Origin: Clostridia bacterium
GTDB lineage: Bacteria > Bacillota > Clostridia > Christensenellales > Aristaeellaceae
Direction of reading: 5' to 3'
NCBI GenBank assembly: GCA_017410455.1
Contig: JAFQQT010000057.1
Location: 1-62,518 of the forward strand
Length of the DNA stretch: 62,518 bases
Position 1 is the first letter of the stretch. Every line of letters starts with the position of its first letter. The position numbers and the translations under genes were made by a program. Below are positions 17,601-25,045 of this stretch, piece after piece. Under the pieces are notes generated by a model, which saw nothing but the letters and a program-made list of their open reading frames with translations, was not told the DNA's origin and did no database searches.

Positions 17601-18880
17601 TGACCGTGCATGCGGTGATTCCGCGCAGCACCATCCCGCAGAGCATCGCCATCGCGCAGGATCACCTGCAGGGCATGATGGGCAACTGGCTCACGGCGCC
17701 CCTGGGCGTGGTTTGCCAGCCGGAAGGCAGCGCACTGCCCGAATCCGGCGATGCCTTCTGGACCCTTTCCATGAACGACTACAGCGGCCAGAAACACGCC
17801 GAATGGCGCATTGAGAACGGCACGCTGCGCATCCGTTTCAGCCAGAGCGGCTACTACGGCGCAACGCTGACCTACCAGGCCGGCAATGTCAGCTACAGCA
17901 TTCCCATGTACTTCACCATTCTCAATGAGGAGTCGGTCGTTGCCCGGCCGGAGGGCCTGCACCTGCGCCTGGCGGGCTGCAGCACGGTCTACCCCGAGGG
18001 AAGCGTCAATGTGCCGGTGGCCGATGTCCGCCTGGCGGATGACACGGGCAGCTACACCGAGAGCGCCGCTGCCGCCTATGCTGACGCCCATGGCGCGACC
18101 TGGGAGATCAGCGTTACCGACGGTTCCGCCTGCGCCCTGAGCATCAGCCAGGCTGCGCCGGGCTACGCCGTGGTGTCCCTGGAGGGCATCAACGCCCCCG
18201 GCGACGTGACCTATACCATCCGGTGCACGGTGAATGGCGAAACCTTCACCGCCACGGGCACGCTCCATGTGGCCTCCGCCGACGAGGCGCGGCCGGATCC
18301 CACCCTGACCCGCAGCAGCTACCAGACGATGATCGGCCAGCCGCTGATGATCGACCCCAGCGTGCACGAGAAGGGCGACAGCAGCTACCTGCACAGCGCC
18401 TCCGTGGAGGACTGGAGCAACGAGAGTGCCCTGGCAGCCATGGGTTACCAGGTGGATGAAACGGACGGAAAGTGGGCGGTGACCTTCTATGAAGAGGGCA
18501 CCTACCAGACCTATGTGGACGTGCTGGTGGGCAACCTTGTCTGCCGCATGCCGCTGAGCATCCGCGTTTACGGCGAGGGCGGCACGGAAATCCTGCACAC
18601 GATGAAGATGCCCACCGCGCTGACCGTCATCGGCCGCGAGGCCTTCGCAGCCACCAGCGTCAACGTGCTGGATCTGCGCGGCAGCAGGGTACACACCATT
18701 GAGGCCAAGGCCTTCAGCGGCTGCACCGACCTGATGAAGGCGTACATCCCCGCCACGGTGACCAGCATTGCGGACAACGCATTCTATGGGTGCCTGAATC
18801 TGGTGATCGTCTGCGAGCCCGGCTCGTATGCCGATACCTTTGCACAGAAGAACAACATCCCCACCGAGTACATGCAGTAA
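11624..18880 (+). CDS. Giant secreted BspA-like / BIG2 Ig-like surface protein
   Basis: A 2418-residue protein. Order: signal peptide; BspA-type leucine-rich segment (residues about 50-145); unrecognised beta-rich region (about 145-490); InlB-type B repeat (about 495-565, KGYTFAGWYTDKACTK, then ITLYAKW); Thr/Pro linker; then BIG2 domains (TWTSSDPAVATV type) starting near nucleotides 13430, 13700, 14640, 15535 and 16435. Between and after these run six pairs of about 100-residue modules: module A ends in a DxYxLxCTAG-like strand, module B contains LP-x-S/T and a G-x-Y-x-A strand. A leucine-rich end (ALTVIGREAF, then VTSIADNAFYGC) closes the protein. No LPXTG motif or C-terminal membrane anchor was seen. 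GAAGGAGGACTCAACG precedes the ATG. Probable adhesin or scaffold. Confidence 0.88.
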   Translation: MKRILTLLCVLMLTVTGIDFGGFGFIQEAFAEAVSDDTSLPAAAQTPAPVSSGSWVYYVNDAGFATITGYLDPAVTSLRIPREIDGIGVSAIASGAFLNQSALTSLTVPTSVSSLGEGLFANPSAVTIRAYNGSPALIYARQQGLRSANQSSMDFSGDVVDLSGTPNSAFSFGGGQLVINRLDAAAIQVGDVVYAQGRDKYYQNYLAGCVQSISVSGDKAIITYREAELYEWLSSIHYDLSNDDSAMWEITAVGEDVELDIPIGAAKRFEKSGSKSMTIPAKVQNVAGGKLTGSITLSYNVFVDATAQWDWPPVRVDKVEASVTATTNLKFVTTKSYDKEKFLFTVTLWSKPGIKVRCDVYAVIDFEGKVTIEVKDVYQVGLKYKNGGGVSAYGYHTPVKRTVDIDATIRAGIKPVIMLEVLGYDIAHVSGVLGLRFEAKLKAVQKCLNIKVYFYGKVEAGIDILKKSTGWKKLVDKKITEMHFEDGKKVSSCTRGDKKITFVSNGGTSFSPLTVQWGQRATFKSVCYRKGYTFAGWYTDKACTKKWSWSTPVTKNITLYAKWVKNSGSRSTSKDGEVALQTPTPTPTGLTAAATATPAPTLPPVTGIELDASECTMYTMEDGSTRQLVATVLPAMSDDPRVVVWSSSDESVVCVDDWGNLIPIQPGQAVITCTVLGNSDVTASCTVTVLQRAMFMILDTSYEEITSGEQFQIVADVYPEETSDRAVLWTSSDPAVATVDENGVVTGVGAGSAIITATAADGSGVYEECAVDVTQAFGLNGAIGDHTFYYSDSSDEHVQNMLQPAGSLGTIGITGASALRMAQQGLGLTWTLSSSGDGASAAELLTYDSTVVVEDESLEVPVATVVITDLLRSGSDEYTLTATAGDYTAQTTFTVNVEELSGDYATRVTLATTTFEMAEGGTVTIPSCPIRILGGSVVLENLALNIVGDALFDVNAEVAETDDGLAVTIGESGQYQATAVYTTANLRYEVALTFRVTDGDGMVNLPVNAVQVDPTAAQLVSGETLQLHAAVYPEDAYNRDVVWTSQDESVATVSGDGLVTAVAAGRTVIICTAADGSEVADYCTITVEDLLQLAEDEIVATVYMDGDVPAWLEGVSLTYDSAERLAALGLTPVWTVTRNSGDAAEIAIEEVDHQAGADVIISGHIIHLLRLNHAGTDQYTVTCTAGTQSVSLPLTIHVAEASLPDAVTLPQTAFTLPVGEPVTLDMNIVTTPAGMQLPEDTMIWLTGSKAFGNAMDPEQSGEWTYAFLKPGAFTAEMLFTGSNYTYAVPLTFTVSDEAGQVPVAVESISLARNSYTLLTGESVREVATVLPANATDPSLTWTSYDPEIATVTSDGQITAVAAGETYISVTSVSSDVVALCRVVVEDGLTMNTAADTLTVYLEGTTRTELQRYYLSEGSSQRIDGQEVTWTLQRVSGDNLTLSMSEASAVNENGVTLQGAAVSLYSVSRTGTTVYDLICTVGGQSAVTRLTVNVVNRDDVIPASISLRQDVFSASVGELITIVPDVVCWPDNTRLPDQIRVSMVGSDAFNACVNAEDFHVSRTQSTVSFAEPGLYEAEIVYAHSNVAYHVPVTFRIADESGAVPVRPQGMTLNATDVFLLAGESIQLAAVFQPADTTNRAVTWTSSDPAVATVTADGLVSAVSNGYARITCTPADPLLLPRTCYITVEDRLAVSSGRDAFKRYIQGDQTTILTTAWLSTGTLERLLRAGITPEWSLECTGDCADVWLDVVENGAKAHIRTTSLRTAGTDTYVLRCTAGEDVWEQTITLQLIDLVAEGAPETLTISNQAVTAAVGETIRLDFTPVCEPAGTTLPEDFLFMPTFAGLADFYDKLDYSVYMEDGDAITLAFTEPGVYLLTRQYAHLNMRYTALCTITVGEAQHASLLKCDQTEYTVYQNSQAAVAGPVTLKGAMIAEAFGDSLTWKVERISGNSTLAGLRVNEDSSASLVIADVRSTGTDVWRLSCTVAGQTDYVDLTVHAVIPRSTIPQSIAIAQDHLQGMMGNWLTAPLGVVCQPEGSALPESGDAFWTLSMNDYSGQKHAEWRIENGTLRIRFSQSGYYGATLTYQAGNVSYSIPMYFTILNEESVVARPEGLHLRLAGCSTVYPEGSVNVPVADVRLADDTGSYTESAAAAYADAHGATWEISVTDGSACALSISQAAPGYAVVSLEGINAPGDVTYTIRCTVNGETFTATGTLHVASADEARPDPTLTRSSYQTMIGQPLMIDPSVHEKGDSSYLHSASVEDWSNESALAAMGYQVDETDGKWAVTFYEEGTYQTYVDVLVGNLVCRMPLSIRVYGEGGTEILHTMKMPTALTVIGREAFAATSVNVLDLRGSRVHTIEAKAFSGCTDLMKAYIPATVTSIADNAFYGCLNLVIVCEPGSYADTFAQKNNIPTEYMQ

Positions 18881-18896
18881 GAAAGGAGTTCCTCTC

Positions 18897-21800
18897 ATGA
18901 AGCGAAGAGCGTGGCTGTTGGCGCTGCTGATTCTGTTTTCATGCGTTGTGCTGGCCTCTGCCGATACGGGTAAGGTGACCATTCCCGCCAGCACGACGGC
19001 CATCGAAGCGGAAGCGTTCTGCTCAGTGGGCAGCGTAACGACCGTTGAGATCCCCGACAGCGTTGTCAGCATTGGCAGCAGAGCTTTTGCGGATTGCGCC
19101 GCCCTGAAGGCAGTCTATCTGCCTTCGGGGGCGGTCAGCATCGCCCCTGACGCCTTTGAGGGCAGCAAGAACGTGGTCCTGTATGTGAAGGATCAGAGCC
19201 CCGCGTACGTCTTCGCGGTGGCCAATGGCTTTGCGTACGAGCTGGTGGGCAACGCCGCTTCCTTCCTGGAGCGTTCGGCGGAGCTGACTGCGGCTACGGG
19301 CAAGCCTGCCGGCGCATATCAAAGCGGGCAGTTCGCCCTCAAGCGCCTGCTGGTGCGCATGGAGTCCTCCTCGACCCGCCTGCCCCCCATTGCCCAGTTC
19401 AACCCCACTGACATCCTCTACGATGGCGACGGTCTCTATGTGCTGCAGTTCGCTACCCCGGGTGAGGCGAACCGCTGCAACGCCTACCTGGAGAACGCCA
19501 GCGGTGTGCTGTATGTGTCCGAGGACAGGTATCTGTCCTCCAGCATTAACTCTGCTGAGCTGAATGCGGCGGGCCTGAGCAGCGCCTGGAACAATGGTGA
19601 CCCAATGGGATTTGCCGAGTACTCGGCCTACGTCAAGGAGAACTATACCGGCACGGTCACCGTTGCGGTCATCGACTCCGGCGTGGGGTATAATGCTGCG
19701 CTGGATTCCCGCGTGCGCTCTGATGGGTACGATTTCGTAGACGGGCTCTATGGAGCGCGCTATGACCCTGTGGGTCATGGCACCCAGATCGCCGCGCTCA
19801 TCCTGGAGCTGGTGGGAGAGAACAACGTGCGGATTCTGCCTATCCGTGCCTTTGACGCGGATGGCTGTATCACAGTTCACGGTTTGGCTGTAACCATAAA
19901 TTATGCTTGTCAAAAGGGTGCGAGCATCATCAACCTGAGCAGCCTCGTTGATTATGACCCCCATGTGGCTAATGCGATCAACAACTGTGGCGCCACGGTT
20001 ATTGTGTCCGCGGGCAACGCTAACAAGGACTGTGCGACCGAGTTCCCGGCCAACCAGAGCAGCGTCATCACCGTTGGCGGCGTTGCGCCCGATGGCTCCG
20101 GCGGTGTGATCCGCTGGAAGGACAACGATGCCGTCGGATCCAACTACGGCGACTGTGTTGACTATGCGGCCCCGGCCACGGGTGTGATCGCCGGCAGCGG
20201 CTATTCCGAGGCCTACGGCACCTCCTTTGCCGCGCCCCACATCGCCGCCGCCTACGCCCTGCTCACGCTGGATCAGGAGCACAATGCGGCAGACATGCGC
20301 GAAACCTGCCTGGAGATTCCCGGCGCGCAGCTGGGCGCGGGCATGCCCGTGCTGAGCGAGCTGGCCGCCGAGCATGTGACCGGCATCAGCCTGAGCAGCC
20401 CGCCGGCCTCCGTCATGGGCGTGGGGCAGTACTACGCGGGCCTGCTGAAGGTCACTCCGGCGGATGCGACGAATCCCGCGCTTGCCGTTGAATCCAGCAA
20501 TGCCGCAGTCGTGAATGCCAGCGTCACCGCGGATGGCATCCTCGTCCTCACGGCGCTCAAGCCTGGCAATGCGACGGTGACCGTCACCGCCTGCGATGGC
20601 GGCGGCGCACAGCTGATGCTGGACATCACCGTGGTGCAGCAGGTCACCCAGATCAACCTTTCCCATGAGGGCGACAGCACCCTTTACCTGGACACCACCC
20701 GCCAGCTGTACGTGCAGGTGCTCCCGGCCACGGCTGCCCAGAAGGGCGTGGAATGGAGCGTTTCGCCCCAGGGCGCGGCCACGGTGACCGATGGCCTCGT
20801 CAAGCCCCTGAAGGAGGGCGAGGTCACCATCACCGCCACGGCCACCGACGGCTTTGGCGCGACGGGTTCCGTCACCTTCAATGTGGTGGAGCGGCCTGAG
20901 CCCGAGACGGTGGAGATCGGCGGCGACCACCGCACGCTGAACATCGGCGACATCGTCCAGCTGACTGTGACCGTCCTGCCGGAGGAGGCCAACCAGGCCG
21001 TCACATGGACGAGCAGCGATACCACCGTTGCGACGATCGACAAAAACGGCGTTCTGACGGCGGAGGCGGCAGGCTTCTCCATCATCGAAGCCGAGGCGGT
21101 CAATGGCGAGCATGACTCCATCCTCGTGACCGTCGTTCAGCCGCCCAGGAGCGTTTCCATCTCTGGCGTATCCACCCTGAATGTGGGGCAGACCGCCACC
21201 CTGACGGCGACGGTGCTTCCCGCAGACGCCACTGACAGGACCGTTGCATGGAGCAGCAGCAACACCGCTGTGGCCACCGTGGATGCAGCAACGGGTGTTG
21301 TGACGGCGGTTTCCCGTGGCGAAGTGACCATCACGGCCACCTGCAATGCGGATGCGACCGTTGCAGCCGGCTGGACCATGACCATCAGGCAGCCCGTGAT
21401 CGGCATTGCCATCAGCGGCACGACCACGCTGACGGAAGGCGCGACCACCAGGCTGTCGGCCGTCGTGTCCCCCGCCAACGCCAACGATGCCTCCCTGACC
21501 TGGGCCAGCAGCGATGAAGGCGTGGCCAAGGTGGACGCCAACGGCGTTGTGACCGCCGTTGCGCCGGGCACGGCCAGCATCACCGCCAGGGCGCAGGACG
21601 GCAGCGGCGTGAGCAGCAATCCGCTGACCATCACCGTCAAGCCCCAGACCTTCACGGTGACCTTCAACGCCAACGGCGGCTCCTGCGCCACCGCCAGCAT
21701 GACGGCCACCCGTACCGTGGCCCTGGGCACCCTGCCCGTGCCCACCCGCGATTACTACAACTTCACCGGCTGGTACACCGCGGCCAGCGGCGGAACGCAG

Positions 21801-22967
21801 GTGACGAGCGCAACGGCGTACAGCGTGGCCAGCAACGTGACGCTCTACGCGCAGTGGAGCGGAAAGCCCTACACCATCACCTTCACCAACGGCAGCTCCA
21901 CCCAGACCCTGACCGGCTATGTCGATGAGCCCATCGGCACGCTGCCCACGGCCAGCCGCGATTCCTACACCTTCACGGGCTGGTACATGGCGGATGGCAC
22001 GAAGCTCACGGCGGACTACACCCAGAGCGTGGTGAAGGACTTCAGCGTCACGGCGAAGTTCTCGCCCAAGCCCTACACGCTGTACTTTGACGCCAACGGC
22101 GGCGTGTGCGCTGAAACTTCGCGCACCTGCTATGTTGACACGGCGATCGGTGAGCTGCCCGTGCCGACCCGCGATTACTATACCTTCCAGGGCTGGTATC
22201 TGCCACTTGTTGGTGTGAAGGTGACGTCCAGCTACACGTTGCCCTCGAATGACAGCAACCTCATTCTGGAAGCCCACTGGAGTGAAAACCCGCTTTCAGA
22301 ATGGATTCTGCCCGATGGGGTCCCGGAAGATGCGCGCGTGGTGAACACCAAATGGACCTATACTGAGGTAGTGGAGTCCATTGAAGGCGTTCCCGAAGGC
22401 GAGGGCTGGACTGCAACGCCTGTCGAGTGGACGCAGGTCGGCGAAGGCAGCATGAGATATGCTGAGTTCACCAGCGGATTCGATAAGAGCAGCAGCCTGT
22501 ACACGAAGTACAGCGGAACGCCCCTTGAAGCATACGAAAACGAAGACGAGAAGCGGACGGTGACGAATGAGCGCGTGAGCTACATCTACTGGCACTGGAT
22601 GTACGATGTGGATACGGCAAACGGCTTTGTGAACCGTGCCATCTACTTCAAGAAGGGAACTGGTTCCTCGTCTGCGACGGGTAACACGTACGAGTACAAG
22701 TATTTCGAGGCCTTTGAGTCCACGGAAAGCTGCACCAAGCAGACGGACAAGAACTGGAACCAGGACGACACCCTCTATGCGTGGTACAAGGTGTACAAGT
22801 CGGGTTATCGCAGCGGTTGGTTCTATCGCACCGACATCTACGAGAACTCGTATGTGGAATACAAAATGATGTACCGCTACACCAGGGAATGCGAAACCAC
22901 CACAGAACCCACCGCCTCCGAGTCCATCACGGACATCGTGGAGCTCGTCCAATACCAGCTCAAGTAA
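18897..22967 (+). CDS. Secreted S8 subtilase with BspA, BIG2 and InlB-repeat domains
   Basis: A 1356-residue protein. Order: signal peptide (LLALLILFSCVVLASA); BspA-type leucine-rich segment (residues about 20-110); S8 protease with Asp in VAVIDSGVGYN (about 260), His in GHGTQIAALI (about 295), Asn in VSAGNAN and Ser in GTSFAAPHIA (about 444); about five BIG2 Ig-like domains (about 500-915, for example AVTWTSSDTTVATI); three InlB B repeats (about 920-1130, each ending in LYAQW, VTAKF or LEAHW); and an unrecognised ~230-residue Tyr/Trp-rich C-terminal region. The triad looks intact. It starts 16 bases after the giant protein, with AAAGGAG upstream, so the genes are likely one unit. Not seen: sortase signal or membrane anchor. 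Confidence 0.9.
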   Translation: MKRRAWLLALLILFSCVVLASADTGKVTIPASTTAIEAEAFCSVGSVTTVEIPDSVVSIGSRAFADCAALKAVYLPSGAVSIAPDAFEGSKNVVLYVKDQSPAYVFAVANGFAYELVGNAASFLERSAELTAATGKPAGAYQSGQFALKRLLVRMESSSTRLPPIAQFNPTDILYDGDGLYVLQFATPGEANRCNAYLENASGVLYVSEDRYLSSSINSAELNAAGLSSAWNNGDPMGFAEYSAYVKENYTGTVTVAVIDSGVGYNAALDSRVRSDGYDFVDGLYGARYDPVGHGTQIAALILELVGENNVRILPIRAFDADGCITVHGLAVTINYACQKGASIINLSSLVDYDPHVANAINNCGATVIVSAGNANKDCATEFPANQSSVITVGGVAPDGSGGVIRWKDNDAVGSNYGDCVDYAAPATGVIAGSGYSEAYGTSFAAPHIAAAYALLTLDQEHNAADMRETCLEIPGAQLGAGMPVLSELAAEHVTGISLSSPPASVMGVGQYYAGLLKVTPADATNPALAVESSNAAVVNASVTADGILVLTALKPGNATVTVTACDGGGAQLMLDITVVQQVTQINLSHEGDSTLYLDTTRQLYVQVLPATAAQKGVEWSVSPQGAATVTDGLVKPLKEGEVTITATATDGFGATGSVTFNVVERPEPETVEIGGDHRTLNIGDIVQLTVTVLPEEANQAVTWTSSDTTVATIDKNGVLTAEAAGFSIIEAEAVNGEHDSILVTVVQPPRSVSISGVSTLNVGQTATLTATVLPADATDRTVAWSSSNTAVATVDAATGVVTAVSRGEVTITATCNADATVAAGWTMTIRQPVIGIAISGTTTLTEGATTRLSAVVSPANANDASLTWASSDEGVAKVDANGVVTAVAPGTASITARAQDGSGVSSNPLTITVKPQTFTVTFNANGGSCATASMTATRTVALGTLPVPTRDYYNFTGWYTAASGGTQVTSATAYSVASNVTLYAQWSGKPYTITFTNGSSTQTLTGYVDEPIGTLPTASRDSYTFTGWYMADGTKLTADYTQSVVKDFSVTAKFSPKPYTLYFDANGGVCAETSRTCYVDTAIGELPVPTRDYYTFQGWYLPLVGVKVTSSYTLPSNDSNLILEAHWSENPLSEWILPDGVPEDARVVNTKWTYTEVVESIEGVPEGEGWTATPVEWTQVGEGSMRYAEFTSGFDKSSSLYTKYSGTPLEAYENEDEKRTVTNERVSYIYWHWMYDVDTANGFVNRAIYFKKGTGSSSATGNTYEYKYFEAFESTESCTKQTDKNWNQDDTLYAWYKVYKSGYRSGWFYRTDIYENSYVEYKMMYRYTRECETTTEPTASESITDIVELVQYQLK

Positions 22968-22980
22968 TCCCCCGCCCCCG

Positions 22981-23003
22981 GGCAGGCGGTGCTGCTGCCT
23001 GCC
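22981..23003. other. Hairpin GGCAGGC...GCCTGCC
   Basis: GGCAGGC (22981-22987) is perfectly complementary to GCCTGCC (22997-23003) with a 9-base loop. It lies just after the subtilase stop and before the main terminator; no T-tract follows directly. Confidence 0.5.
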
Positions 23004-23026
23004 CCGCCCGATCCCCCAACGACAGA

Positions 23027-23067
23027 ACGCGCCTCCCCAGCCATCACAGCCGGGGAGGCGCGCTTTT
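23027..23067. terminator. Terminator-like palindrome, family member 2 (inverted relative to 9694)
   Basis: CGCGCCTCCCC pairs with GGGGAGGCGCG, then TTTTAT. Its reverse complement matches 9694-9735 almost base for base, including the GGCTGTGATGGC centre and the TTCTG flank. It separates convergent genes (subtilase and rfbB) and can act in both directions. Confidence 0.8.
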
Positions 23068-23118
23068 ATGTTGCTGCGGGTGAACATGCATGATGGAAGG
23101 GTGATCTGCAGCGGGTGA

Positions 23119-24138
23119 TCAGCCTTCGCCGTACATGCGGGCGTAGTAGTGCCGGTATTCGCCGGAAACGATCTCCTCCCACCAGGAGCGGTTGTGCTGA
23201 TACCAGTCGATGGTGCGGCGCATGCCCTCTTCGAAGGGGGTCTGGGGCAGCCAGCCCAGCTCCCGGTGGATCTTCGCCGGGTCGATGGCGTAGCGCAGGT
23301 CATGCCCCTTGCGGTCGGCAACGTGGCGGATGAGGCTCTCGGGCTTGCCCACCCCGTGGCAGATCAGGCGCACGACGTCGATGTTGCGGCGCTCGTTGTG
23401 GCCGCCGATGTTGTACACCTCGCCCGGGCGGCCACGCTGGAGGATGAGATCGATGGCGCAGCAGTGGTCATCCACATAGAGCCAGTCGCGGATGTTCTCG
23501 CCTGTGCCATAGACGGGCAGGGGCTTGTCTGCCAGGGCGTTGATGATTATCAGGGGGATCATCTTCTCCGGGAACTGGCAGGGGCCGTAGTTGTTGGAGC
23601 AGCGGCTGATGGTGGCCGGGAAGCCGTAGGTGCGGCAGTAGGCCAGCACCAGCAGATCCGCAGCGGCCTTGGAGGCGGCATAGGGGCTGGAGGTGCGGAT
23701 GGGCGTTTCCTCGGTGAAGAGGAGGTCGGGGCGGTCCAGGGGGAGATCGCCGTAGACCTCGTCGGTGGAAACCTGATGGAAGCGGGGCACGCCATGCTCG
23801 CGGCAGCAGTCCATGAGCGTCTGCACCCCCAGGACGTTCGTGCGCAGGAAGACGGCCGGATCCTCGATGGAGCGGTCCACATGGGTCTCGGCGGCGAAGT
23901 TGACCACCGCGTCCGGCCTTTCCTCGGCGATGAGGGCGCTCATGGCTTCCCGGTCGCAGATATCCGCCTTCACGAAGCGGAAGTCCGGCGCGTCCAGCAG
24001 CCCCTGCAGCGTGGAGAGGTTGCCCGCGTAGGTCAGCTTGTCCACGCACACGATGCGGATCCCGGCATGGGCGCTGCGCATGCAGCGGATGAAGTTGCTG
24101 CCGATGAAGCCGGCGCCGCCGGTGACAATGAGGGTCAT
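23119..24138 (-). CDS. rfbB: dTDP-glucose 4,6-dehydratase
   Basis: A 339-residue extended short-chain dehydrogenase. It converts dTDP-glucose to dTDP-4-keto-6-deoxyglucose for surface polysaccharide sugars. Seen: NAD-binding TGGAGFIGSNF at the N-terminus, the STDEVYGDL motif carrying the catalytic Asp-Glu pair, and the YAASKAA catalytic Tyr/Lys. Length is normal for RfbB/RmlB. It starts 1 base after rfbA ends, so the two are translationally close, and it ends at a strong terminator. No rfbC or rfbD is present in the window, so the final deoxysugar (L-rhamnose or another) cannot be assigned from here. Confidence 0.95.
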   Translation of the reverse strand: MTLIVTGGAGFIGSNFIRCMRSAHAGIRIVCVDKLTYAGNLSTLQGLLDAPDFRFVKADICDREAMSALIAEERPDAVVNFAAETHVDRSIEDPAVFLRTNVLGVQTLMDCCREHGVPRFHQVSTDEVYGDLPLDRPDLLFTEETPIRTSSPYAASKAAADLLVLAYCRTYGFPATISRCSNNYGPCQFPEKMIPLIIINALADKPLPVYGTGENIRDWLYVDDHCCAIDLILQRGRPGEVYNIGGHNERRNIDVVRLICHGVGKPESLIRHVADRKGHDLRYAIDPAKIHRELGWLPQTPFEEGMRRTIDWYQHNRSWWEEIVSGEYRHYYARMYGEG

Positions 24139-24139
24139 G

Positions 24140-25012
24140 TCAGATATCCTCCTTGACCAGGGAGATGAGGTACTGGCCGTAGTCGGTCATGGCGAGGCTC
24201 TCGCCGATGGCCTGGAGCTCAGCGGTGGTGATGAAGCCGCGCCGCCATGCGATCTCCTCGATGCAGGCGATGTAGAAGCCCTGCCGTTCCTGCACTGTCT
24301 GAACGAAGGTGGAGGCCTTGAGCATCCCGCCGGGCGTGCCCGTGTCCAGCCAGACCATGCCACGGCCCAGCAGCACCACGTTCAGCTCGTTCATGGCCAG
24401 ATAGGCGTTGTTCACCGCCGTGATCTCGATTTCGCCCCGGGCGGAGGGCTGCACCTGCCGGGCGATCTCCACCACCCGGTTGTCGTAGAAGTACAGCCCC
24501 GGCACCGCGTAGCTGGATCTGGGGTGCTCCGGCTTCTCCTCGATGGACAGCACGCGGTTGTGCTCATCGAAGCTCACCACGCCAAAGGCGCGGGGGTCCT
24601 TCACCGGGTAGCCGAAGATGGTCGCGCCGGCGGTGCAGTCCATGCCCTGGCGCAGCAGGCGGGTCATCTCCTGCCCGTAGAACACATTGTCCCCCAGGAT
24701 GAGGCACACGCGGTCGTCCCCGATGAAATCCGCGCCGAGGATGAAGGCGTCCGCCAGCCCCCGGGGCGTATCCTGCACGGCGTAGCACAGCCGCACGCCG
24801 ATGCGGCTGCCATCCCCCAGCAGCGCCTGGTAGGCGGGCGTATCCTCCGGGGTGGAGATGATGAGGATCTCGCGGATGCCCAGCAGCAGCAGCACCGACA
24901 GGGGGTAGTAGATCAGGGGCTTGTCATAGATGGGCAGCAGCTGCTTGGAGACCGCTTTTGTGATGGGATAGAGGCGGGTGCCGCGTCCACCGGCGAGAAT
25001 GATGCCTTTCAT
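24140..25012 (-). CDS. rfbA: Glucose-1-phosphate thymidylyltransferase
   Basis: A 290-residue nucleotidyltransferase that makes dTDP-glucose from dTTP and glucose-1-phosphate, the step before RfbB. Seen: GIILAGGRGTRLYPITKAVS at the N-terminus (nucleotide-binding loop), LILGDNVFYG with the metal-binding Asp, and YFYDNRVVEIA. The start at 25012 is chosen because AAAGGAGGCAGC precedes it; the frame also runs to 25030. It lies between the sugar transferase (33 bases upstream) and rfbB (1 base downstream), on the same strand, so a three-gene operon is likely. Confidence 0.95.
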   Translation of the reverse strand: MKGIILAGGRGTRLYPITKAVSKQLLPIYDKPLIYYPLSVLLLLGIREILIISTPEDTPAYQALLGDGSRIGVRLCYAVQDTPRGLADAFILGADFIGDDRVCLILGDNVFYGQEMTRLLRQGMDCTAGATIFGYPVKDPRAFGVVSFDEHNRVLSIEEKPEHPRSSYAVPGLYFYDNRVVEIARQVQPSARGEIEITAVNNAYLAMNELNVVLLGRGMVWLDTGTPGGMLKASTFVQTVQERQGFYIACIEEIAWRRGFITTAELQAIGESLAMTDYGQYLISLVKEDI

Positions 25013-25045
25013 GCTGCCTCCTTTATGCATGGCAGTCGGGCGGGG

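Noticed and set aside
11618-19072. Open frame of 2484 codons antisense to the giant surface gene
   Set aside because: Its translation is low-complexity His/Gly/Arg/Ala sequence without domains, signal peptide or ribosome site; it reflects codon bias of the sense gene.
19023-22277. 1084-codon antisense frame over the second subtilase
   Set aside because: Shadow of the sense gene; no start signal or recognisable domain.
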